DNA of 64,000 nucleotides from Jiangella mangrovi (GCF_014204975.1 NZ_JACHMM010000001.1:1550001-1614000); one strand, 5' to 3'. Positions 16,711 to 25,367 are shown, numbered from the stretch's first letter. Notes: a model not told the origin generated them from the sequence alone. Made by a program: numbers and translations.

Positions 16711-17016
16711 ATGTCCGACACTGCCGGTCCAGGCCTGCGCGCGCTGGTCTACGCCGAGCTCCCGCCCAACGCGACGCCGACGGGCACCGCCTGCCACCCC
16801 ATCCACCGGCACGTGCTCGCGCACGCCGAGGGTGACATCGTGGAGCTGACCAAGCAGAAGATGAGCGCGGAGTTCGGCGACGAGCCGCACGTCGTGCTGA
16901 CCATCAAGGACGGCGACCTCGACCCGGCCACCGACGGCGACCTGGTGGGCCCGCTGGCGCTCACCGCCGGCGGCCTGCTGGTGTTCGGCGTGGCCTACCG
17001 ACTGGAGGATGCGTGA
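16711..17016 (+). CDS. Conserved hypothetical protein, 101 residues
   Basis: This is a small soluble protein of a family I do not recognise. It has a good ribosome site (GAGAGGAG) before the ATG at 16711, and an ordered-looking sequence with alternating strands (VVLTIKDGDLDPATDG, then GGLLVFGVAYRL). There are no cysteines suggesting metal binding apart from one in GTACHPIHRHV, where two nearby His could coordinate a metal. Its stop overlaps the next gene's GTG, so the pair is translationally coupled. Its place inside the catabolic locus and next to the operator suggests a role with those enzymes, perhaps as an accessory subunit; that is a guess. Confidence 0.6.
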   Translation: MSDTAGPGLRALVYAELPPNATPTGTACHPIHRHVLAHAEGDIVELTKQKMSAEFGDEPHVVLTIKDGDLDPATDGDLVGPLALTAGGLLVFGVAYRLEDA

Positions 17017-17171
17017 ACGTGAGCGACGAGTACTGCCCGGAGTGCGACTCCGCGAAGAAGGTCGAGCTGAGCCGCGCCGACGAGGTCGACTCGCGCGGCT
17101 TCGTGGCCGTGCTCTACCAGTGCGAGGAGTGCGGGACCGCCTGGGACGCCTACGCCCGCCCGGAGAGCTGA
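17013..17171 (+). CDS. Small zinc-ribbon protein, 52 residues
   Basis: This short gene overlaps the preceding stop (GTGA); a second GTG two codons in is also possible. The protein begins SDEYCPECDSAKKVEL and has CEECGTAWDAY near the end, giving two CxxC pairs, the pattern of a zinc ribbon. It is highly charged with no membrane segment. The spacing (about 28 residues between pairs) suits a single zinc knuckle that might bind a protein partner or RNA. Together with the 101-residue gene it forms a two-gene + strand unit set inside otherwise minus-strand genes. The function is unknown. Confidence 0.65.
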   Translation: MNVSDEYCPECDSAKKVELSRADEVDSRGFVAVLYQCEECGTAWDAYARPES

Positions 17172-17189
17172 CCCCGGGCGGACGACGGG

Positions 17190-17924
17190 TCAGCGGGTGG
17201 TGGCCGCCGCAGTGGGGCCGTTCTCGGAGACCAGCTTCTGCAGCTCCTCGGACACGTGCGAGAGGTGCGTCGAGAGCCACTTCTTGCCGCCCTCGAGGTC
17301 GCCCTTCTCGAGGTGCGACAGCAGGCCGGGGTGGCCGCCGTGCTCCTCGGTGACGCGCAGGAGCAGCAGGTAGCGCCCGACCGAGCCGCGCAGGTGCTTG
17401 GCCTCGCCCAGGGCGCGCGGCCGCTCGGCCAGCGCGTACAGCTTCTCGTAGAAGTCCTTGCGGATCTCGAGGCCGTCGGCGAGGTCGGCGGCGGACTCCA
17501 TGGCCTCGGCGGACTTGCGCAGGTCGCGCAGGATGTCCTCGTTGAGGTGCGGCATGGCCCGCTCGAGCAGGTAGGTCTCGAGCAGGATGCGCAGCTCGTA
17601 GATCTCGGCGATCTCGTCGGGGAGCAGCACCGAGACGGTGACGCCGCGGTGGGCGTGGATGCGCACCAGGCCCTCACCCTCGAGCTGGCGCAGGCTGGCG
17701 CGGACCGGCATGCGGCTCACCCCGAGCGTGGCCGCGATGTTGTCGAGGTTCAGCCGCTGCCCCGGCGGGAAGTGACCCTGCAGGATCGCCTCGCGGATGA
17801 ACGACTGCGTCATGTCCTCGACGGTCTGGAACGTGCCGCGGACGGACTGGGCGAGCCGGTCGAGGACCTCCTGGCCCGCCGCTGACTGACCATTGTCCGC
17901 GGCGGCTGCCTTCGCCTTCGCCAT
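17190..17924 (-). CDS. GntR-family transcriptional regulator, FCD type
   Basis: This 244-residue DNA-binding regulator has a winged helix at about residues 30-95 (FIREAILQGHFPPGQRLNLD, then LGVSRMPVRASLRQLEGEGL), followed by an all-helical FCD ligand domain (DEIAEIYELRILLETYLLERA and the HLSHVSEEL end). The FCD fold binds small carboxylates, often with a metal held by Asp and His. I use the ATG at 17924, preceded by AGGGGAAG. It has its own promoter and lies in the middle of the locus, so it is the best candidate for the protein that binds the GTATC-N3 sites. Its ligand would be a pathway metabolite. Confidence 0.9.
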   Translation of the reverse strand: MAKAKAAAADNGQSAAGQEVLDRLAQSVRGTFQTVEDMTQSFIREAILQGHFPPGQRLNLDNIAATLGVSRMPVRASLRQLEGEGLVRIHAHRGVTVSVLLPDEIAEIYELRILLETYLLERAMPHLNEDILRDLRKSAEAMESAADLADGLEIRKDFYEKLYALAERPRALGEAKHLRGSVGRYLLLLRVTEEHGGHPGLLSHLEKGDLEGGKKWLSTHLSHVSEELQKLVSENGPTAAATTR

Positions 17925-17940
17925 GATTCTTCCCCTGCCT

Positions 17941-17969
17941 CCCGTATTTCTCGGGAATACAATAGTCAA
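17941..17969 (-). promoter_or_regulatory. Promoter of the GntR gene with a possible autoregulatory site
   Basis: Minus strand: TTGACT (17964-17969), 17-base spacer, TACGGG (17941-17946). The spacer contains the inverted repeat GTATTCCCGAGAAATAC (17944-17960), whose GTATT/AATAC arms resemble the locus operator but are seven bases apart rather than three. It overlaps the end of the upstream hydroxylase gene. Confidence 0.5.
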
Positions 17970-20245
17970 TCGCTGTTCATCAGGCGCCATACGCGCTCGG
18001 GAGTGAGCGGAAGTCGGTCGGGCCAGCGCCCGACAGCACGCGCCACCGCCGACGCCACGGCCCCTCCGATGGGGTTGAGCGTGCCCTCGCCCGCACCTTT
18101 AGCGCCATACGGTCCCACACCGTCCCTGCGCTCGGCAATCATCAGGTCGATCTTGCGGGGCAGGTCCTTGACCCGCGGCACGCGATAGTCGACGACGTTG
18201 GCGTTGGCCAGCTGCGGCCCGTCGTAGACCAGTTCCTCGTGCAACGCGCTGCCCAGGCCCTGCGTGGCGGCACCGAGATCCTGCCCCTCGACGGCCCTCG
18301 GGTTGATGGCGAAACCGACGTCGGCGACGGTGACCAGCTGGTCGACGGCGACGACTCCGGTCTCGGGGTCGATCTCCACCGCGACGCCGACCATGCCGAC
18401 CTCCCAGAACGGCGGCATCTTCTGCGTGGCGCCGTCGCGGCGCAGCAGCCCGACACCGGTGACCTCGCCGGCCGAGCCGCCGAACCACTGGCGGACGACG
18501 GAGCCGAAGTCGAGCTCGCGCCCGTCCGGGCCGGCGACCGCTCCGGGGAGGTCGCGCACGGCGTCGGCGCTGCACTCGAACAGCTCGGCGGCCATGTCGC
18601 GCAGCCGGGACCGGGCGTCGGCGCAGGCCCGCTGCAGCGCCAGGCCGACCAGCGTGGTGGTGCGGCTGGCGCCCGTGGTGCGCTCGTACGGCGTGACCGA
18701 CGTGTCGGACTGGACGACCTTGACGACGGCGAGGTCGACGCCCAGCTCCTCGGCGGCGACCTGGGCGAGCAGCGACCGGCTGCCCTGGCCCATCTCGGTC
18801 GAGCCGCTGAGCACCAGCACCGAGCCGTCGATCTGGATGCGCACCTGCGCGGTCGAGATCGGGTACGCGCCGGCGTCGGACGCGGAGCAGCCGAAGCCGA
18901 TGCCGTAGTACGGGACGTCCTTGCGGTCGCGCTCGAGCGACTCGACGACCATCTCCAGGTCGGCGGGGATGTCGGCGTCGATGCCGCGCTTTCCGGGCAG
19001 GATCTCCTCGCCCTTGCGCACCAGGTTGCGACGGCGGATGTCGGCGCCGGAGATGCCCAGCTGCTCGGCCGCGCGGTCGAGGTTGGTCTCGCCGGCCAGG
19101 TTGCCCTGCGGCGCGCCGAAGCCGCGGTACGACGACGCCGGCGACGTGTTCGTGTAGACCGACAGGCCCTTGGCGCGCAGGTTCGGCACCCGGTACGGGC
19201 CGAAGCAGCGGTTCACGGCCTTGGCCATGACCAGCGGGCTGTTGTCGGCGTAGGCGCCGGAGTCCATGACCAGGTCGAACTCGCGGGCGAGGAGGGTGCC
19301 GTCGGCGGCGAACCCGCTCTTGACCCAGACCTTCGCGGAGTCGACGCGGGTGGTGTAGATGGCCTCCTCGACGGTGAGCGTCAGCTTCACCGGGCGGCCG
19401 GTGACCCAGGACGCCACCGACGCCAGCGGCTCGACCTTCGTGTACGACTTCGAGCCGTAGCCGCCGCCGAGGTACGGCGACGTCACGCGCACGCGCGACA
19501 GCGGCAGGTCGAAGACGCGGGCGAGGTCGTCGCGGACCATGTACGGGTGCTGTGCCGTCGAGACGACGGTCAGCGCGCCCTCGGCGTACGACGCCACGGC
19601 GTTGTACGGCTCCATGGCGTAGGCGTAGAGCATGGGGAAGTACACGGTGTTCTCGACGACGACGGCGCTCTCGGCGAACGCGGCGTCGACGTCGCCCCAG
19701 CCCACGGTGACCTCGTGCGCGATGTTCGACAGGACCTCCTCGGCCCCGTCGCCCTCTTCGACGTGCGAGAGGTTCTTGAACGACTCGTCGCCCGTGGCCT
19801 CGTAGCTCTGCTCGTGCACCAGCGGGGCGCCGTCGGCCAGCGCGGCCTCGACGTCCATGACCGCCGGCAGGTCCTCGTAGGACACCAGGACCAGCTCGAC
19901 GGCGTCCGCCGCGGCCGCGACGGTCTCGGCCACCACGACGGCCACCGGCTCGCCGTAGTAGCGCACCTTGTCCGGCGCCAGGATCCAGTGGTCGGTGATG
20001 ATGTGGCCGAACCGCGCGTGCAGCGACGCGATGTCCTCGGCGGTCACGACGGCGACGACGCCGGGGCTCGCCAGGGCCGCCTCGACGTCGATGCCGGTGA
20101 TGCGCGCGTGCGCCCGGTCCGAGCGCACGACCTTCGCGTGCGCCATGCCGGGCATCGTCACGTCGACGCAGTACTCCGCCGCGCCGGTGACCTTCTCGAC
20201 CAGGTCGGGACGCCTGACCGACTTCCCGACGATGTTCTCACCCAT
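17966..20245 (-). CDS. Xanthine dehydrogenase-family large subunit (molybdopterin-binding)
   Basis: This 759-residue catalytic subunit belongs to a molybdenum hydroxylase. Residues about 10-120 form the a/b hammerhead domain (VTGAAEYCVDVTMPGMAHAKV), and the rest bind molybdopterin: LGGGYGSKSYTKVEPLAS, YRGFGAPQGNL, and the C-terminal GAKGAGEGTLNP, in which Glu is the conserved base that deprotonates water during hydroxylation. The ATG at 20245 has GGAGGT four bases upstream and overlaps the 2Fe-2S gene. Such enzymes hydroxylate N-heterocycles or oxidise aldehydes; nicotinate, purine and CO dehydrogenases are relatives. The substrate cannot be read here. Confidence 0.94.
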   Translation of the reverse strand: MGENIVGKSVRRPDLVEKVTGAAEYCVDVTMPGMAHAKVVRSDRAHARITGIDVEAALASPGVVAVVTAEDIASLHARFGHIITDHWILAPDKVRYYGEPVAVVVAETVAAAADAVELVLVSYEDLPAVMDVEAALADGAPLVHEQSYEATGDESFKNLSHVEEGDGAEEVLSNIAHEVTVGWGDVDAAFAESAVVVENTVYFPMLYAYAMEPYNAVASYAEGALTVVSTAQHPYMVRDDLARVFDLPLSRVRVTSPYLGGGYGSKSYTKVEPLASVASWVTGRPVKLTLTVEEAIYTTRVDSAKVWVKSGFAADGTLLAREFDLVMDSGAYADNSPLVMAKAVNRCFGPYRVPNLRAKGLSVYTNTSPASSYRGFGAPQGNLAGETNLDRAAEQLGISGADIRRRNLVRKGEEILPGKRGIDADIPADLEMVVESLERDRKDVPYYGIGFGCSASDAGAYPISTAQVRIQIDGSVLVLSGSTEMGQGSRSLLAQVAAEELGVDLAVVKVVQSDTSVTPYERTTGASRTTTLVGLALQRACADARSRLRDMAAELFECSADAVRDLPGAVAGPDGRELDFGSVVRQWFGGSAGEVTGVGLLRRDGATQKMPPFWEVGMVGVAVEIDPETGVVAVDQLVTVADVGFAINPRAVEGQDLGAATQGLGSALHEELVYDGPQLANANVVDYRVPRVKDLPRKIDLMIAERRDGVGPYGAKGAGEGTLNPIGGAVASAVARAVGRWPDRLPLTPERVWRLMNSD

Positions 20246-20762
20246 GCGCACCTCCCCGCAGCTCCTGTGCCACGTGCTCGACCGCCTCGACGATCGGCTC
20301 GTAGCCCGTGCACCGGCAGATGTTGCCCTCGAGGTGCTCGACGATGGCCTCGCGGTCGGGGACCTCGTCGCCGTCGAGCAGGGCCTTCGACATCATGAGG
20401 AAGCCCGGCGTGCAGAACCCGCACTGCAGGGCGAAGTTGTCGACGAACGACTCCTGCAGCGGGTGCAGGGTCTGGCCGTCGGAGAGACCCTCGACGGTGG
20501 TGACGGCCGCACCGTCGGCGTCGGCGGTCAGGAACGTGCAGGAGCTCACCGGGCGGCCGTCGACCAGCACGGTGCAGACGCCGCACACCTGCAGCTCGCA
20601 GCTGACCTTCGTCCCCGTGAGGCCGAGGTCCTCGCGCAGGAAGTCGACCAGCATGGACCTCGGCTCGACCTGCCGGCTGACGCTGACGCCGTTGACGTCG
20701 ACGGTCACCGGCATGCGGGGCGGCCCGGAGGTCGCCACCGGCTCGGACACGGACTCCGTCAT
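20238..20762 (-). CDS. (2Fe-2S)-binding subunit of the molybdenum hydroxylase
   Basis: This 174-residue electron-transfer subunit carries the plant-ferredoxin-type cluster in CELQVCGVCTVLVDGRPVSSC near residue 55 and the second, helical cluster in CGFCTPG (near 115) and CRCTGYEP (near 150). Both clusters are complete, so electrons can pass from molybdenum to FAD. A roughly 18-residue extension precedes the usual start (PVTVDVNGVSV). Its start overlaps the FAD subunit's stop (ATGA) and its stop overlaps the large subunit, so the three subunits are translationally coupled in the order M-S-L. Confidence 0.95.
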   Translation of the reverse strand: MTESVSEPVATSGPPRMPVTVDVNGVSVSRQVEPRSMLVDFLREDLGLTGTKVSCELQVCGVCTVLVDGRPVSSCTFLTADADGAAVTTVEGLSDGQTLHPLQESFVDNFALQCGFCTPGFLMMSKALLDGDEVPDREAIVEHLEGNICRCTGYEPIVEAVEHVAQELRGGAHG

Positions 20763-21562
20763 GAGCTCACCTGCTCCAGCTTGGCCAGGGCGCGCCGGAC
20801 GTACACCGCCGTCACGTGCCGCTTGTACTCCTCGGACCCGGCGAGGTCCGGGGTGGGATCGACCCGGGAGGCGATGTCGTCGGGGTCGATCTCCTCGAGC
20901 GAGCCGAACGACCACGCCAGCGGCACCTCGCCGACGGCGCCGACGCCCAGCCGGTACCAGCCGGCGGCGTCGTCGGCCAGCACCGCGACGCCGACCGTCG
21001 GGCGCTCCATGGTCTGGAACTTCACGTAGGCGCCGCGCAGCCCGGCGCGCAGCGGGATGCGGATGTCGACGAGGATCTCGTCGGGCTCCTTCTCGGCGTA
21101 GTACGGGCCGACGACGAACTCCTCGACCGTCACCGTGCGCCGCCCACCGGGGCTGACCAGCGTGACCGACGCCTCGAGCGCCATGAGCAGCGTCGCGACG
21201 TCGGACTTCGGCTCGGCGAAGCAGAGGTTGCCGCCGATGGACCCCTGGCTGCGCACCCGGGCGTTGCCGATGTGCTTCTCCATGCGGGCGAAGACCGGCA
21301 GCCGCTCGAGCAGCAGCGGGTGCGCGGCGAGGTCGGCGTGCCGCTCGGCCGCGCCGATGACCAGCACGCCGTCGTCGACGCGGACCCCGGTGAGCTCCGG
21401 GATCCGCTTGAGGTCGACGAGGGCGTCGGGCCGGTGCAGGCCGGCGCGCATGGCGAGCAGGAGCTCGGTGCCGCCGCAGTACGGCACCGAGTCCTCGGTC
21501 AGCTCGCGCAGCGCCTCCTCGAGCGTGGTGGGCCGCACCAGCGCGAACGGCGGAAGCGTCAT
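20759..21562 (-). CDS. FAD-binding subunit of the molybdenum hydroxylase
   Basis: This 267-residue flavoprotein subunit passes electrons to the final acceptor. The FAD-binding blocks are present: YCGGTELLLAMRAG near residue 30 and VRSQGSIGGNLCFAEPKSD near 105, followed by the CO_deh_flav_C domain (ERPTVGVAVLADDA). Length is typical for CoxM/CutM-like subunits. It starts three bases inside the end of the CoxG-like gene and overlaps the 2Fe-2S gene, fixing it within the large minus-strand operon that starts at 25367. Confidence 0.94.
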   Translation of the reverse strand: MTLPPFALVRPTTLEEALRELTEDSVPYCGGTELLLAMRAGLHRPDALVDLKRIPELTGVRVDDGVLVIGAAERHADLAAHPLLLERLPVFARMEKHIGNARVRSQGSIGGNLCFAEPKSDVATLLMALEASVTLVSPGGRRTVTVEEFVVGPYYAEKEPDEILVDIRIPLRAGLRGAYVKFQTMERPTVGVAVLADDAAGWYRLGVGAVGEVPLAWSFGSLEEIDPDDIASRVDPTPDLAGSEEYKRHVTAVYVRRALAKLEQVSS

Positions 21563-22020
21563 GCGGCGCCCAGCACCTTCTCGGCGTTGGCGAAGAACTC
21601 GCCGATGATCTTCTCGGCCTTCTTGTTGATGGTGCCGCCGCCCATGGCCGCGACCTTGCCGGTCACCTCGTACACGCCGTTGACGCGCACCGTGGTGCCG
21701 CCGTCGGCCGCCGGCTCGAGGTCGAGCGTGGCGTCGACGACGAGCCGGGAGCCGACCTGGCGATCCTCACCCTCGGCGTGCACCGTGACGTGCTCCTCGG
21801 TGCGGACGTCGCTCAGCGTGATGGCGAGATCGGCGCGGAGCTTGAACGGGCCGAGGCGGTCCAGCAGCACCGCCGTGTACTTCTCCAGGTGCGTCTGCTC
21901 CTCGGCCTGCTCGAGCACGCTGATCCACGACACCAGCACGGGCACGTCGATCAGCGTCTCCCACGCCCGCGCGGGCGGCGCGGACACCGTCAGCTCGCGG
22001 CCGAACTCACTTCGAGGCAT
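21559..22020 (-). CDS. CoxG-like SRPBCC-fold protein
   Basis: This 153-residue protein has the START/SRPBCC fold. The opening GRELTVSAPPARAWETLID and the ending AMGGGTINKKAEKIIGEFFANAE match the CoxG family, which accompanies molybdenum hydroxylases and is thought to help tether or mature the enzyme at the membrane. There is no membrane helix of its own. Its stop overlaps the start of the FAD subunit gene, and a 22-base gap separates it from the LLM flavin enzyme upstream. A hydrophobic pocket that binds the substrate is another possibility for this fold. Confidence 0.85.
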   Translation of the reverse strand: MPRSEFGRELTVSAPPARAWETLIDVPVLVSWISVLEQAEEQTHLEKYTAVLLDRLGPFKLRADLAITLSDVRTEEHVTVHAEGEDRQVGSRLVVDATLDLEPAADGGTTVRVNGVYEVTGKVAAMGGGTINKKAEKIIGEFFANAEKVLGAA

Positions 22021-22042
22021 GCGGCCCCCTTCTTCTCAGCCG

Positions 22043-23023
22043 TCAGCCCTTGAGCTTGGGCAGGACCTCGTTGCCGAGCAGCTCGATCTGGTCGAACCAC
22101 TTGTCGAACTTGAAGCGGAAGTCGAACACCAGGTGCTCGACACCGGCTGCTTCGAACTTACGGCATTCCTCGACGGCGCCGTCCACGTCACCCGCGATCA
22201 GTTGGCCCTCGAGGTCCTCGACGGTCTCGAACTGGCCCGACGGGGGCTTGACCGACCACTTGGACTTGTTCGCCCAGGCCAGCAGGCCCGGGATGTTGAC
22301 GTGCTTCAGGGCCTCCTCGCGGGAGCGCTCGATGGAGGTCGGCGGGATGACGGCGATGGTCGGGCGCGGCTTGCCGGCGGCGGCCGACAGCTCGTCGATG
22401 GTCTCGACGCGCTTCTTCAGCGTGGCCATGGCGATGCGGCCGGGCATCCAGCCGTCGCAGAACTCCACGGCGAGACGGGCCGAGCGCGGGGTCGCGCCGC
22501 AGTACCAGAACGGGATGCGCCCGCCCAGCGGCTTCGGCTCGATGCTGACGTCCTCGAACGAGAAGTTGTCGTCCTTGTAGGTGACCTCGTTCTCGGTGAA
22601 GACCCGCTTGAGGATCTCGGCGTTGGAGCGGACCAGCTCGACGCGGTCGCGGTCGCCCCAGCCGATGGCCTCGAACTCGTGGTCGAACGTGCCCGCGCCG
22701 AAGCCCAGGATCAGGCGGTCCGCGCCGAGCAGGTGCGACATCGTGCCGGCCATGAGCGCGGTCACCAGCGGGTGGCGGAACGGGATCAGCGAGCCGGTGC
22801 CCAGCTCGATCCGCTCGGTGACGGCGCCGATCGCGGTGAGCGTCGTCAGCGCGTCGTAGAAGGTCCGGTTCGGCTTCTCCATCTCGCCGTGCGGCTCGAA
22901 GACCAGGTGGTCGCGCACCCAGACGGAGTCGAACCCGAGCTCCTCGGCGCGCTGGGAGCCCCGGAGCAGCTTGTCGCGGTCGGCCTGCTCACCGAAGTGA
23001 GGCAGCAAGAGTCCATATTTCAT
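22043..23023 (-). CDS. LLM-class (luciferase-like) flavin-dependent oxidoreductase
   Basis: This 326-residue TIM-barrel enzyme has the luciferase-like start MKYGLLLPHFGEQADRDKLL, the strand VWVRDHLVF, the core TGSLIPFRHPLVTALMAGTM and the loop LILGFGAGTFDHEFEAIG, which surround the cofactor (FMN or F420). PFWYCGATPRSARLAVEFCD near residue 185 is the usual phosphate-binding loop. Members catalyse monooxygenation with reduced flavin or hydride transfer with F420. Its place before CoxG and the molybdenum hydroxylase suggests a second oxidation step on the same compound. The cofactor cannot be fixed from sequence by eye. Confidence 0.88.
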   Translation of the reverse strand: MKYGLLLPHFGEQADRDKLLRGSQRAEELGFDSVWVRDHLVFEPHGEMEKPNRTFYDALTTLTAIGAVTERIELGTGSLIPFRHPLVTALMAGTMSHLLGADRLILGFGAGTFDHEFEAIGWGDRDRVELVRSNAEILKRVFTENEVTYKDDNFSFEDVSIEPKPLGGRIPFWYCGATPRSARLAVEFCDGWMPGRIAMATLKKRVETIDELSAAAGKPRPTIAVIPPTSIERSREEALKHVNIPGLLAWANKSKWSVKPPSGQFETVEDLEGQLIAGDVDGAVEECRKFEAAGVEHLVFDFRFKFDKWFDQIELLGNEVLPKLKG

Positions 23024-23035
23024 CCGTCATCGTCC

Positions 23036-24424
23036 TTAGTCGGTGGAGTGGGCGGTGGCGAGGCGGCCGTAGCCGGGCTTACCGACGACGGCGCCGTCGG
23101 CGAAGACGTCCGCGCCGCGGACGAGCGTGCGTTCGAACCGGACGCCGATGCTCCGGCCGTCGTACGGCGTCCACCCGATGCGGGACAGGACGTCGTCGTT
23201 CGTGATGGTCCACGGGCTGTCGAGGTTGGCGATCACCAGGTCGGCGTCGTAGCCCACGGCGATGCGGCCCTTCACGCCGGACAGGCCGAACGCGTCGGCG
23301 GGCCGGCGGGCGGCGGCCTCGACGGCGCGCTCCAGCGGGAGCTTGCCCTGGCGCACCGCGTCGAGCAGCAGCGGGTAGTAGTACTGGATGCCGGGAGTGC
23401 CGGTGTGGGCGCTCCACATCTTGGTCCAGCCGATCTCCTTCTCCTCGCGCGTGTGCGGCGCGTGGTCGGAGGAGATCATGTCGATGGTGCCGTCGAGCAG
23501 GCCCTCCCAGACCGCCTCGCGGTGGTTGTCGGGCACCCAGTACGACAGGACGTACGGACCCTGGGTCTCGACGTCGCGCCAGGTCGACAGGAACAGCGCC
23601 CAGTGGTTGACCTCGCCGGTGACGTCGACGCCGCGGGCCTTGGCCCGGCGGACGGCGTCGATGGAGCGCGCGGTCTGCATGTGGGCGATGTGGATGGGGC
23701 AGCCCGACGCCTCGGACAGCCGCAGCACCACGTCGATGGCGGTGTCCCAGATGACGCCGTCGCGGGCGGCGTAGGCGCTGGCGTAGCCCTGCGGGGTGTT
23801 GTCGCCGCGGGCCAGCACCTCGCCCTCGATGTAGTCCATCAGCGCCTGGTCGTGCGGGTGGATGATGAACCGCTTCCCGGTGGGCTTGATGAGGTCCATC
23901 ATCTGCAGCAGGTGGCCGTGGTCGTGCATGCCGGTGCCCGCCGGGTGCGGGTACGTGCGGCCGGTGTCGACGACCATGTAGATCTTGTAGGCGTTGATGC
24001 CGGCCTCGGCCATCGACGCGATGTCCTCGAACTTCGTCGGCGCCGGGTTGTGGTTGTAGTCGACGATCGACTTCTCCGCGTACAGCGCCAGGACCTCGTC
24101 GAGGGTCTTGCGGTCCGTGGTCGGCGGGTCGAGGTTCGGCATGCCGAAGATGGTCGTCACACCGCCCACCGCGGCCTGCTCGGTGGTGGTGATGATGTCT
24201 TCCTTGTGCGTGTACCCGGGCTCGCGGGTGTGCACGTGGACGTCGACCATGCCCGGCAGGACCAGCCGGCCGGTGGCGTCGACGACGGTCGCGTCGTCGC
24301 CGATCGCGGTGCCCGGCGCGACCAGGCCGGCGATGGTGCCGTCGTCGGCGATGAGGATGTCGGCACGGACCGTGCCGTCCGGAGTGACGACGTCGCCTCC
24401 GTTGATCCGGGTCGTCACTGCCAT
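23036..24424 (-). CDS. Dihydroorotase/hydantoinase-type cyclic amidohydrolase
   Basis: This 462-residue metal-dependent hydrolase opens cyclic amides or ureides. All expected ligands are visible: HVHTREPGYTHKED (HxH near 62), the carbamylated lysine in INAYKIYMVVD near 150, His in FIIHPHDQALM and CPIHIAHMQT, and Asp in MISSDHAPHTREE near 320. It is therefore probably active, with a binuclear centre. Dihydroorotase, allantoinase, hydantoinase and related ring-opening enzymes share this layout. Being in an operon with oxidising enzymes rather than pyrimidine genes argues against a biosynthetic dihydroorotase. It begins one base after the alpha/beta hydrolase stop codon. Confidence 0.9.
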   Translation of the reverse strand: MAVTTRINGGDVVTPDGTVRADILIADDGTIAGLVAPGTAIGDDATVVDATGRLVLPGMVDVHVHTREPGYTHKEDIITTTEQAAVGGVTTIFGMPNLDPPTTDRKTLDEVLALYAEKSIVDYNHNPAPTKFEDIASMAEAGINAYKIYMVVDTGRTYPHPAGTGMHDHGHLLQMMDLIKPTGKRFIIHPHDQALMDYIEGEVLARGDNTPQGYASAYAARDGVIWDTAIDVVLRLSEASGCPIHIAHMQTARSIDAVRRAKARGVDVTGEVNHWALFLSTWRDVETQGPYVLSYWVPDNHREAVWEGLLDGTIDMISSDHAPHTREEKEIGWTKMWSAHTGTPGIQYYYPLLLDAVRQGKLPLERAVEAAARRPADAFGLSGVKGRIAVGYDADLVIANLDSPWTITNDDVLSRIGWTPYDGRSIGVRFERTLVRGADVFADGAVVGKPGYGRLATAHSTD

Positions 24425-24425
24425 G

Positions 24426-25367
24426 TCACTGCCCCTCCAGGTAGGTCACGCTCTCGGCCGGGCCGTCCTGGGTGGTGATGACGACGTCGCCGTTGTTCAG
24501 GTGGGTGTCGAACCACTGCACGATCGCCGGGGTGACGGTCTCCCAGTACTTGTCGTACGCGGCGTAGTGCGTGGTGTGGCGCTGCATGACCAGGCTGCGC
24601 GGGCCCTTGGCGGCCTCGTAGATCGCGACGGCGTGGTCGGTCGGCGTGGTCGCGTCGCCCTCGATGCCGATGACCATGAGCGGCGTGGTCAGCGTGCGGG
24701 CGGCGGAGAGCGGGTCGTACTCGAGGATCTCGTCGGCCGCGGCCAGCGAGACGGCGGTCGGGATGCGGCTGTCGACGTCGGCCTTGACCGTGGTGGCGCG
24801 CCGCTCGGGTGTCGGGACCATGATCTCCTCGCGCGGGTGGACCAGCCGGCCCTTGCCGGTGGTGACCCGCTCGCGGCGGTCCTCGTCGAGGCCCTTGAGG
24901 AAGTCGAGCCACTCGTACTCCGAGCGCATGCGGTGCAGCCAGTCGCGGCCGTTGGCGACGGGGAGCTGGCTGACGGCGGCCCGGACGCGGTCGTCGACGG
25001 CGGCCAGCAGGACGGCGTTGCCGCCGCCGGTGCCGCCGGAGCCGAACACGCCGATGCGGTCGGAGTCGACGTCGTCGCGCGTGGTCAGGTAGGTGACGGC
25101 GTTGCGCAGGTCCTGCAGCTGGACGGCCGGGGAGAGCTTCTTCTCGCCCTCGGAGTCACCGAATCCCCGGTAGTCGAAGACCAGGACGGCGAACCCCGCG
25201 GCGGTGAGCGCCTCGTGGTACCGGACGTAGAGCTTGGCGTCCTTCAGACCCAGCCAGCCGGGCCCCTGCACGATGGCCCGCAGCGGCCCGTCGGACTGAT
25301 CCGGCGTGCGCCAGGACGCCGAGATCCGGCTGCCCTCGCTGTAGAAGACGACGTCTTCGATCCGCAT
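24426..25367 (-). CDS. Alpha/beta hydrolase (dienelactone hydrolase/X-Pro peptidase-like)
   Basis: This 313-residue protein starts at the ATG at 25367 after a clear GGAGG. The fold is visible in IVQGPGWLGLKDAKLYVRYH, AVLVFDYRGFGDSEGEKK and the elbow region IGVFGSGGTGGGNAVLLAA near residue 110. The nucleophile position reads GSGGTGG, so the serine lies two residues earlier than a standard G-x-S-x-G would place it and catalysis needs checking. Asp in VIGIEGDATTPTDH and His in MQRHTTHYAAYD complete a possible triad. It heads the large minus-strand operon down to 17966 and carries a locus-type operator in front. Confidence 0.78.
   Translation of the reverse strand: MRIEDVVFYSEGSRISASWRTPDQSDGPLRAIVQGPGWLGLKDAKLYVRYHEALTAAGFAVLVFDYRGFGDSEGEKKLSPAVQLQDLRNAVTYLTTRDDVDSDRIGVFGSGGTGGGNAVLLAAVDDRVRAAVSQLPVANGRDWLHRMRSEYEWLDFLKGLDEDRRERVTTGKGRLVHPREEIMVPTPERRATTVKADVDSRIPTAVSLAAADEILEYDPLSAARTLTTPLMVIGIEGDATTPTDHAVAIYEAAKGPRSLVMQRHTTHYAAYDKYWETVTPAIVQWFDTHLNNGDVVITTQDGPAESVTYLEGQ

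Noticed and set aside
17009-17353. 114-residue + strand frame overlapping the zinc-ribbon gene
   Set aside because: The alternative frame at 17013-17171 has paired CxxC motifs and coupled translation; this one is Arg-rich shadow sequence.
23036-24424. Calling this gene pyrC (biosynthetic dihydroorotase)
   Set aside because: No other pyrimidine biosynthesis genes are near, and its operon partners are catabolic enzymes, so the general cyclic amidohydrolase label is safer.
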